Shown here: positions 42,400 through 48,181 of the stretch, piece after piece
How positions within the stretch are numbered: position 1 is the stretch's first letter
Layout: the number at the start of each line of letters is the position of its first letter
Source of the DNA: Streptomyces longispororuber
GTDB taxonomy: Bacteria; Actinomycetota; Actinomycetes; Streptomycetales; Streptomycetaceae
Assembly: GCF_014656095.1 (NCBI RefSeq)
Contig: NZ_BNBT01000056.1
Span: 1-48,181 of the forward strand
Length of the DNA: 48,181 bases
Direction of reading: 5' to 3'
Translations under genes and position numbers: made by a program
The notes under the pieces: model-generated
What the model was told of the DNA's origin: nothing
Seen by the model: the letters and a program-made list of their open reading frames with translations, nothing else
The model's database searches: none

Positions 42400-43017
42400 T
42401 CACTTGGCCAGGTGTACGGCAAACATGTCCGAGGCATCGGGCAAGTCATCCATGTCGAAGTCCTCCGGGTCGATCTCGAAAGGCTCGCCGTTACAGGAGA
42501 ACTCCACGGATTCCTCCGGGTCGTCCGCCGGGGCGACGTCACATCGCGGTGCGATGACGGCGGTCGCCTCGGCGGTCGCGTGCTGCGTCTCCGTGCCGGG
42601 GATGATCGAGTCCCCCACCGTGTAATTGGTCCTGATGCGAACTCGATAGCCCAGGTAGCCGTCGACCTGTTCCCGCCAGAGGCTCTGGAGTTGCGAGTCG
42701 TTGTCAGCAGCCAGCGCGTCGGCCGCGCTCTGAGGGCCGGCGTCGTCACCCGGGTACTCGACACCGTCGAGCCAATCGAGCCACGCACCGTCCTCACCGC
42801 TCTCGATCGCCGTTCCCAGCCCCTCCAACAGGTCGTCACGTGCCGCCTGTGCGGCGGCCAACGCGGCAGCATCGGCGGCTGATTGGGCGCCGTTGCGGGC
42901 GGACGCCGCTTGGGCGAACGCGAAGAAGGCCAGCGCGGCGAAGAGCAGGATCGCCGTGAGCCAGATGTAGATCGGCAGTGTCTGCCCGCTGTCGTCCCGG
43001 AACGAGGCGCGCGTCAG
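42400..43017 (-). CDS. TadE/TadG-like pilus assembly protein, probable CTG start
   Basis: A 205-aa protein with the TadE/G layout: a charged start (SFRDDSGQTLPIYIWLTAIL) leading into one N-terminal membrane helix to about residue 30, the ARNGAQSAADAAALAAAQAA segment typical of TadG, then an extracellular domain with two Cys (APRCDVAP, FSCNGEP). No ATG, GTG or TTG lies between the Flp pilin stop and the membrane helix. The only near-start codon is CTG at 43017, whose last two bases begin the pilin stop (CTGA), mimicking ATGA coupling. GTG codons in frame further up would overlap most of the pilin gene. A CTG start is therefore the best reading; a sequence error is the alternative. Confidence 0.75.
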   Translation of the reverse strand: MTRASFRDDSGQTLPIYIWLTAILLFAALAFFAFAQAASARNGAQSAADAAALAAAQAARDDLLEGLGTAIESGEDGAWLDWLDGVEYPGDDAGPQSAADALAADNDSQLQSLWREQVDGYLGYRVRIRTNYTVGDSIIPGTETQHATAEATAVIAPRCDVAPADDPEESVEFSCNGEPFEIDPEDFDMDDLPDASDMFAVHLAK

Positions 43018-43238
43018 CCGATGACGTCGCCGACCGCGTCGCCGATGGCCTGCGAGATCTTGTTGTCCAGTGCCAGGCCGTCGATCAGGGTGTAGATCCC
43101 CGCGATCAGGATCATCAGCCCCGCGTACTCCACGAAACCGGCTCCCCGGTCCCCCTCGCCTCCCCGAACCCGGTTCAGCCGTGAGGACACCATCAGCGTC
43201 CACGTCACCCACGCCCCCAGCACGCGTTCCTTCAGCAC
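43014..43238 (-). CDS. Flp/Fap-type pilin
   Basis: A 74-aa type IVb prepilin. The processing motif is GDRGAGFVEYAGLMILIAG: cleavage after Gly leaves a mature N-terminus with the conserved Glu-Tyr and a hydrophobic helix, and the short C-terminus (NKSISQA-like, ending GDVIG) is typical of Flp. The length is given for the GTG at 43238 (VLKERVLGAW) with ggaagg upstream; the internal MVSSRLNRV start is also possible and closer to the usual leader length. It should be polymerised by the TadA/B/C machine encoded at 44.4-47.8 kb. The prepilin peptidase is not in the window. Confidence 0.82.
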   Translation of the reverse strand: MLKERVLGAWVTWTLMVSSRLNRVRGGEGDRGAGFVEYAGLMILIAGIYTLIDGLALDNKISQAIGDAVGDVIG

Positions 43239-43796
43239 GACGGACGACCTTCCTCTCCCACCCGGTACCCCTTCGGACACCGGTGCCCTTACCGTGACCG
43301 ACGCCACTGTCGCCAGGGGCAAGGTACGCCACCACACGTGCACCGGCAGAGACTCTGCGCAACCAACGCCCACCCGTGCGGGCAAGTTGGCGAGTTCCCT
43401 TCCCTCTCAGCAAGGTCACCATGCACCACCGACGAACTGACGAAGCGACGGACCGACAGCCGAACGTGCCTTCGGCGACTGTCCCACATCAGTTGCAGCC
43501 GCTACCGCGTTTCCCGTACTTCCGGGCCAGTACCCTGGGCGGTGCGCAGCCCCGGGTACGAGGGAACCAGACCCGCGGGAACGGGAGTTGACCCGGACGT
43601 TGACAGGGAGGGCCGTCGTCCGCCGGGCGCGGGCGGGGCCGCCGTGGTGGTCGTCGAGAGGGGGCGGCGTGGGGCGGGAGGGCTCCCCCGTGGCAGCAGT
43701 GGCGGCAACCGACTTGCCCGCGGCGACCGACTTCCTTGCGGCAGCAGCCTGCCCCGGTGCGGCACGCCGAGCCGCCGGCCCCACGGCGGGCACCCC
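43239..43796. other. spacer between pilin and AAC(6')-like genes
   Basis: 558 bases between divergent genes. The pilin-side 200 bases are AT-richer and should carry its promoter. Bases 43690-43750 contain imperfect repeats of gcgaccgacttgcccgcgg / gcgaccgacttccttgcgg. I see no gene. Confidence 0.55.
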
Positions 43797-44369
43797 GTGA
43801 TCACCTGGCGACGCGTCACCGAGGCCGACTTCCCGCTGCTGCGGGAGTGGCTGGCGCGGCCGCACGTCGCGCGGTGGTGGCAGCAGGACACCTCCCCGGA
43901 GGGGGTCGCCCGGGACTTCGGGCCCGCGGCGCGCGGCGAGGAGCCGTTCGAGGACCTGATGGTGCTGCTCGACGGCACCCCGGTCGCCCTGGTCCAGCGG
44001 AGCCGCTTCGCGGACTGCCCGGCGTACGCGGACGAGCTGGCCGCCCAGGTCGCGCTGCCCGAGGGGGCGGTCACGATCGACTATCTGATCGGTGATCCCG
44101 CCCTGACCGGGCAGGGCCTCGGCCCCCGGATCGTACGGGCCCTCGTGGCGGCCACGTGGACGGACCACCCGGGCGCCACCGCGGTCGTCGTACCGGTCAA
44201 CGTCGCCAACCGACCCTCCTGGCGCGCCCTGGAGAAGGCCGGCCTGCGCCGCGTCGGCACCGCCGACCTGGACCCGGACAACCCGGCCGACGGGCGGGAC
44301 CACTACGTCTACCGGGTGGACCGGCCGAGCGGGTCCGACGGCCGACAGGCAGCCACGGGCCCCGCCTGA
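43797..44369 (+). CDS. AAC(6')-like GNAT acetyltransferase
   Basis: A 190-aa acetyltransferase resembling aminoglycoside 6'-N-acetyltransferases: ADFPLLREWLARPHVARWW at the N-terminus, VTIDYLIGDPALTGQGLGPR (acetyl-CoA loop QGLG) and PVNVANRPSWRALEKAGLRR (family Asn/Glu-Lys-Ala-Gly-Phe-like motif). Many chromosomal Streptomyces members are silent or act on other amines or siderophores, so resistance is not implied. GTG 43797 is chosen by homology; there is no good Shine-Dalgarno sequence. It is the only plus-strand gene within the Tad pilus locus and separates tadC from the pilin operon. Confidence 0.85.
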   Translation: MITWRRVTEADFPLLREWLARPHVARWWQQDTSPEGVARDFGPAARGEEPFEDLMVLLDGTPVALVQRSRFADCPAYADELAAQVALPEGAVTIDYLIGDPALTGQGLGPRIVRALVAATWTDHPGATAVVVPVNVANRPSWRALEKAGLRRVGTADLDPDNPADGRDHYVYRVDRPSGSDGRQAATGPA

Positions 44370-44431
44370 CCCTGCCCGCCCCCTCGGCCCCCCCCTCAGA
44401 CCCTCCAGCCCCTCCCAGCCCCCCAGCTTCC

Positions 44432-45334
44432 TCAGTCCCCCAGGATCGACCCGAAGTCCGAGCCCGAGCCCAGGAACATCCCCGCGGCGATCAGGATCAT
44501 CGTCGCCGGGAGCATGAAGACCAGCGTGACCATCGTGGCCTTGGGGATGGTCTTCGCGGCGCGGCGGCGGGAGTTCTGCGCGTCGGTGCGGCGCATGTCG
44601 GTGGCGAGCTGGATGAGGGTCTCCGCGATGGGCGAGCCCAGTTCCTCGCCCTGCTGGAGGGCGGAGACGAACTGGGCGACCTGCTCGGAGGAGTTGCGGC
44701 GGCGCAGCTCGTCGAAGGCCTGGCGGCGGCTGACGCCCATGTCCATCTGGCGCAGCGTGATGCGCAGCTCGTCCGCCCACGGCCCCTCGTACTTCTCGGC
44801 CACGCGGTCCAGCGCCTGGCGGAAGCCGAGCCCGGCCGAGACGACGACGGCGAGGACGTCCAGGAAGTCGGGGAGCGTACGGTCGATGACCTCGCGGCGC
44901 TCGCGGATGGCCTGCCAGATGAGGGCGTCGGCGGCCACCGCGCCGAAGACGAGGGTCATCGCCCCGAAGACGGGCTGGCCGTTGGTGAGGAAGACCAGGC
45001 CCAAGACCACGCCGAAGGCGCCGTAGACCGCGCGGCGCGCCGCGTAGCGGTCGATGGTCAGGCCGCCGGGGTTGCCGGCCATGTCGATCCTGCGGCGCTT
45101 GGCCGCGACCCGCTTCGGGCCCATCAGGCGCAGCACCAGGGGCGCGAAGCGCATCCCCAGGCGGTCCACCGCGCCGCCCGCCACCGAGACGCGCGTCGCG
45201 CCGACCTCCAGGGCGACGGCCAGGTCGGGCGGCAGCTTCGCCTCCGCCCGGTACATGCGCAGCCCCAGCAGACCCCCGGCCACGGCCAGGCCCGTCAGCA
45301 GCGCGAGCAGCAACCCCAGCACCGTGTCCTCCAC
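44432..45334 (-). CDS. tadC: TadC, type II/IV secretion F-domain membrane protein
   Basis: A 300-aa platform protein of the Tad pilus. Two to three membrane helices at the N-terminus (1-20) and about 105-140, then the T2SSF domain (about 150-265) with DRTLPDFLDVLAVVVSAGLG and ELGSPIAETLIQLATDMRRT, and a last helix MVTLVFMLPATMILIAAGMF. The GTG at 45334 directly abuts a gagggg sequence, so GTG 45322 with ggagg five bases upstream may be the real start (four residues shorter). Follows tadB by 33 bases. It converges with the AAC(6')-like gene. Confidence 0.9.
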   Translation of the reverse strand: MEDTVLGLLLALLTGLAVAGGLLGLRMYRAEAKLPPDLAVALEVGATRVSVAGGAVDRLGMRFAPLVLRLMGPKRVAAKRRRIDMAGNPGGLTIDRYAARRAVYGAFGVVLGLVFLTNGQPVFGAMTLVFGAVAADALIWQAIRERREVIDRTLPDFLDVLAVVVSAGLGFRQALDRVAEKYEGPWADELRITLRQMDMGVSRRQAFDELRRRNSSEQVAQFVSALQQGEELGSPIAETLIQLATDMRRTDAQNSRRRAAKTIPKATMVTLVFMLPATMILIAAGMFLGSGSDFGSILGD

Positions 45335-45367
45335 TCCCCTCGCGAACCCCGGCCCCGAGCCCGGGTC

Positions 45368-46315
45368 TCACACCTCGATCTTGCCCAGGCGCCTGATGAC
45401 GAAGAACCCCACCGCGTACAGGCCCAGCGAGATCAGGATCAGGGTCTGGCCCAGGGGCGAGCCCGTCACGCGCTCCAGGGCGCCCTCGTTCGAGGAGTTG
45501 ATCAGGAGCAGCGAGCCCAGGCCGAGGAGCGGCACGGTGAAGGCCGTGGCGTGGACCTCGGAGAGCATCGTGCGGACCTCGCGCCGCGTCTCCTTGCGGT
45601 CCTCCAGGGTCTGGGTGAGGTTGCGCAGGGAGTTCACCACCGAGCCGCCCGCCTTGTTGGAGAGGACCAGCGTCGTCACGAGCACTATCAGTTCGCGGGA
45701 CGGCAGGCGCTGGGCCAGCTCCTCCAGCGTGTCGTCGATGGAGCGGCCCAGGGCGAGCTGGTGCGCCACGTGGGAGAGTTCCTCGCCCGCGGGCGCCTCC
45801 AGCTCCTCCGCGGCCATCGCGAGGGAGGTGCGCAGGGCCAGGCCCGCGGCGGTGGCGTTGGCGAGGATGCGGGCCACGTCGGGGAGCTGGTTGATGAAGG
45901 CCTCGATGCGCTTCTGGCGCTGCCAGTTGAGGAAGATCACCGCGCTCCAGACGGCCACGACGCCCGCGATCGGGCCGAAGAACGGGGCCAGGGACGCCGC
46001 CGCGACCAGCCACAGCGCCGCCACCACCGCCATGACGTACGTGAAGAACTCGCCGGGCGTCAGGTCCAGGCCGGTGGCCGAGAGGCGGAGCTGGAGCTCG
46101 CGGCCCAGGCGGGTGCGGCGCAGCCGGCGGTCGACCGCCGTGAAGCGGCGCCGCCGTGCGCCGCCCTCCCCGGCCGCGGGGCCGCCCTCGGCGGCCAGCC
46201 GGTCCACGAGCGCCTGGCGCTGCGCGCGCCCGGACGCGTACGTCTGGACGCCCGCGACGGCCAGGGTGCCGGTGAGGAGCGTGGCGCCCAGGGCGAGCAG
46301 CGTGGGGTTGTTCAT
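45368..46315 (-). CDS. tadB: TadB, type II/IV secretion F-domain membrane protein
   Basis: A 315-aa inner-membrane platform protein that works with TadC and TadA. First helix about 5-25, two helices about 85-125, the T2SSF domain (about 140-270, INQLPDVARILANATAAGLA, LALGRSIDDTLEELAQRLPS, NKAGGSVVNSLRNLTQTLED) and a C-terminal helix LGQTLILISLGLYAVGFFVI. Separated from tadA by 94 bases and from tadC by 33. Same strand and order as in other actinobacterial tad loci. Confidence 0.92.
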   Translation of the reverse strand: MNNPTLLALGATLLTGTLAVAGVQTYASGRAQRQALVDRLAAEGGPAAGEGGARRRRFTAVDRRLRRTRLGRELQLRLSATGLDLTPGEFFTYVMAVVAALWLVAAASLAPFFGPIAGVVAVWSAVIFLNWQRQKRIEAFINQLPDVARILANATAAGLALRTSLAMAAEELEAPAGEELSHVAHQLALGRSIDDTLEELAQRLPSRELIVLVTTLVLSNKAGGSVVNSLRNLTQTLEDRKETRREVRTMLSEVHATAFTVPLLGLGSLLLINSSNEGALERVTGSPLGQTLILISLGLYAVGFFVIRRLGKIEV

Positions 46316-46409
46316 CGGTGTCCTCGGGTCTCCTCGGGCCTGCTGGGGTCCTGGCCGTGGTCGGGCGCCGGTCCGGGGCCGGTGCGCGCCTCCCCGGGGC
46401 CTCGGGTGC

Positions 46410-47750
46410 TCACCCGATCGCCTCGCGCGTGTCGAGTACGTCGACCGCCTCGGCCACCCCGTACGCGGGCGGCACCGGCTCCCCCGCCACGTACAGCCGC
46501 TCGGCGACGGGGCGGGGCAGCGGCAGGTGCTCGAAGTAGCCGTGGACGATCCGGTCGGGGCCGACCGGGTGCGGGACGAAGCGCGTCACGGGCGCGATGC
46601 GGAACTGCTGGCGGCCGTGGGAGACCAGCAGGACGACCTCCGCGACCTTGCGCGAGCCGTCGGCGTGGCGGGCGAGCTGGACCACCACGTCGACGGCCGA
46701 GTTGATCTGGTCGCGCAGCGCCTCGAAGGGCACCTGCACCTCGGACATGGAGCCCAGAGTCTGGAGCCGGGTCAGCGCGTCCTCCGCGGTGTTCGCGTGC
46801 ACGGTGGCGAGGGAGCCGTCGTGGCCCGTGGACATGGCCTGGAGCATGTCGAGGGTCTCGCCGCCGCGGACCTCGCCGACGATGATGCGGTCGGGGCGCA
46901 TGCGCAGCGAGTTGCGGACCAGGTCGCGGATGGTTATCTGGCCCTTGCCCTCGACGTTCGGGGGGCGGGACTCCAGGCGGATGACGTGGTCCTGCTGGAG
47001 CTGGAGCTCGGCGGAGTCCTCGATGGTGATGATGCGCTCGTGGGCCGGGAGGAGGCCGGAGAGGGCGTTGAGGAGGGTGGTCTTCCCGGAGCCGGTGCCA
47101 CCGCTGACGATGATGTTGAAGCGGGCCCGGACGAACGCCGCGAGCAGCATCAGCATGTGCTCGTCGAGCGAGCCGAGGCCGATCAGCTCCTGGAGCGTGT
47201 ACGCGCGCGGGAAGCGGCGGATGGTGAGGGTCGCGCCCGTGAGGGCCAGCGGCGGGATGATGACGTTGACGCGCTCACCGGTGGGCAGCCGCGCGTCGAC
47301 CATGGGGTTCGACTCGTCGACGCGGCGGTTGACCGTCGAGACGATGCGCTCGATCGTCTGCATCAACTGGTCCTCGGACGCGAAGCGGAGGGGGAGCTGT
47401 TCGACGCGGCCCGCCCGCTCCACGAAGATCGAGTCGGGGCCGTTGACCATGATCTCCGTGATGGAGGCGTCGGCGAGGAGCGGTTCGAGCACGCCGAGCC
47501 CCAGGGCCTCGTCGACGACGCGGCGGATCAGATGGGCGCGCTCGGACGCGGACAGGACCGGGCCCTCGCGGCTGATGATGTGACCGAGCACCCGCTCCAG
47601 GCGGACCCGGCGGTCGGCGGCCGTCAGGGACGACATCTCGGCCAGGTCGATCTCTTCGAGGAGCTTCGCGCGGTACGTCGCCACGAGGCCGTCGTCGCGG
47701 CTGGGCGCGGCGGCCTCGGCGGGGGACGCGATGCGGGAGCGCAGACTCAT
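46410..47750 (-). CDS. tadA: TadA/CpaF pilus assembly ATPase
   Basis: A 446-aa cytoplasmic hexameric ATPase that drives Flp pilus assembly. The N-terminal domain covers about 1-180 (ITEIMVNGPDSIFVERAGRV); the RecA-like domain covers about 190-420 with Walker A SGGTGSGKTT, the Asp box ITIEDSAELQL, Walker B DRIIVGEVRGGE and the His box GHDGSLATVHAN. ATG 47750 has ggagg nine bases upstream and lies just after the stop of the preceding TadE-like gene. Followed by tadB and tadC. Confidence 0.95.
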   Translation of the reverse strand: MSLRSRIASPAEAAAPSRDDGLVATYRAKLLEEIDLAEMSSLTAADRRVRLERVLGHIISREGPVLSASERAHLIRRVVDEALGLGVLEPLLADASITEIMVNGPDSIFVERAGRVEQLPLRFASEDQLMQTIERIVSTVNRRVDESNPMVDARLPTGERVNVIIPPLALTGATLTIRRFPRAYTLQELIGLGSLDEHMLMLLAAFVRARFNIIVSGGTGSGKTTLLNALSGLLPAHERIITIEDSAELQLQQDHVIRLESRPPNVEGKGQITIRDLVRNSLRMRPDRIIVGEVRGGETLDMLQAMSTGHDGSLATVHANTAEDALTRLQTLGSMSEVQVPFEALRDQINSAVDVVVQLARHADGSRKVAEVVLLVSHGRQQFRIAPVTRFVPHPVGPDRIVHGYFEHLPLPRPVAERLYVAGEPVPPAYGVAEAVDVLDTREAIG

Positions 47751-47753
47751 GCG

Positions 47754-48181
47754 TCAGCCGCCTCCTGTTCCCAGGTCGTCGGGGTTGTCGGGGTCGTCGT
47801 TGGGCATGGTCACGGTCTTCTCGACCTCCCAGTCCGCGTCGACGAAGGGGAGCAGGGTGGGGACCTGGACGGTGACGGTGGCGGTGGTGGTGTCGCCGCC
47901 GCGTCCGACGGCCACGTCCGCGTCGAGGTCGGCGTCCATCGCGGCGCGGCCCGCCGCCTCGCCGCTGCCGCCCTGGGACGCGACCCGGGCCGCCGCGCGG
48001 GCGCCGGAGCCCGCCTGGCCGGCGGCGTACCCGACGAGGCCGAGCTGGATGGCGGCGAGGCCGACGAGCAGGAGGATCGGGAGGAACCCGGCGAACTCCA
48101 GGATGGAGACGCCCCGGTCGCCGAAGGCGCGGCGGGGGCGCGCGGGGCGGGGGCGCGCGGGGGGCTCGGGCGCGCTGCACG
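47754..48181 (-). CDS. TadE-like pilus protein, 5' end outside window
   Basis: The frame is open to the right edge, so the start lies outside. The visible part has the TadE signature: a charged GDRGVSILEFAGFLPILLLV (Glu at the +5-like position) followed by one membrane helix, an ARAAARVASQGGS linker and a short extracellular beta-rich domain (TTTATVTVQVPTLLPFVDAD). Pseudopilin-like proteins of this kind are needed for Tad pilus assembly. It ends three bases before the tadA start, so it is in the same operon. Confidence 0.8.
   Translation of the reverse strand, partial: CSAPEPPARPRPARPRRAFGDRGVSILEFAGFLPILLLVGLAAIQLGLVGYAAGQAGSGARAAARVASQGGSGEAAGRAAMDADLDADVAVGRGGDTTTATVTVQVPTLLPFVDADWEVEKTVTMPNDDPDNPDDLGTGGG

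Noticed and set aside
43338..43796. Upstream extension of the AAC(6')-like gene
   Set aside because: Conserved GNAT sequence begins at VITWRRVTEAD; the extension overlaps the pilin promoter region and lacks coding composition.
43797..44369. Calling an aminoglycoside resistance gene
   Set aside because: Similarity is at the GNAT subfamily level only; many chromosomal homologues do not confer resistance.

Overview
The window looks like a chromosomal segment of a Streptomyces or a very close actinomycete. The DNA is very GC-rich with GC-loaded third codon positions. GTG starts and ATGA/GTGA stop-start overlaps are common, several transcripts look leaderless, and the gene families are typical of the genus (SpoIIE-type phosphatase, WhiJ-like regulator with DUF397 partner, OxyR-AhpCD, PhoH with a cis-prenyltransferase, actinobacterial type VII secretion, Tad/Flp pilus). 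I saw no tRNA, rRNA, CRISPR array or insertion sequence.

Layout. 1-8.4 kb: the 3' part of a GAF/PP2C/HATPase regulator, a near-perfect bidirectional hairpin, a class A penicillin-binding protein, and a PadR regulator overlapping an ABC ATPase and an FtsX-type permease. 8.4-8.9 kb: six copies of a 67-bp tandem repeat. 8.9-11.1 kb: divergent oxyR and ahpC-ahpD. 11.1-12.5 kb: a repeat island made of a 101-bp array followed by an about 110-bp array. 12.5-18.1 kb, minus strand: AI-2E-family exporter, secreted SLT lytic transglycosylase, PhoH-type ATPase with an 8-bp microsatellite at its 3' end, and isoprenyl transferase. 18.4-18.6 kb: four 44-bp repeats. 18.7-22.2 kb: aldo/keto reductase, a gene-poor 1.2 kb, HxlR regulator, methyltransferase.

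22.3-36 kb is the most distinctive part, a type VII (ESX-like) secretion locus read on the minus strand. Two small ESX/WXG100-like proteins, a DUF6507-type protein, a 769-aa modular protein with an unrecognised C-terminal domain (probable secreted toxin) and a 95-aa probable immunity protein form one block that ends in a terminator. The secretion core follows: a small membrane protein, EccD, a MinD-like ATPase with a repetitive tail, a three-ATPase EccC and DUF6177. EccB, EccE and mycosin are absent from the window. A second immunity gene (Imm49 type) lies divergently upstream of the esx genes.

36-48 kb: two GNAT acetyltransferases flank a pentapeptide-repeat protein. Next come a WhiJ-like triad (HATPase protein, XRE regulator, DUF397) and a Tad/Flp pilus locus (TadE-like, TadA, TadB, TadC, then Flp pilin, TadG-like, lipoprotein, OmpA-like). 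An AAC(6')-like acetyltransferase on the opposite strand splits the Tad locus. The TadG-like gene has no canonical start codon and appears to start at a CTG overlapping the pilin stop.
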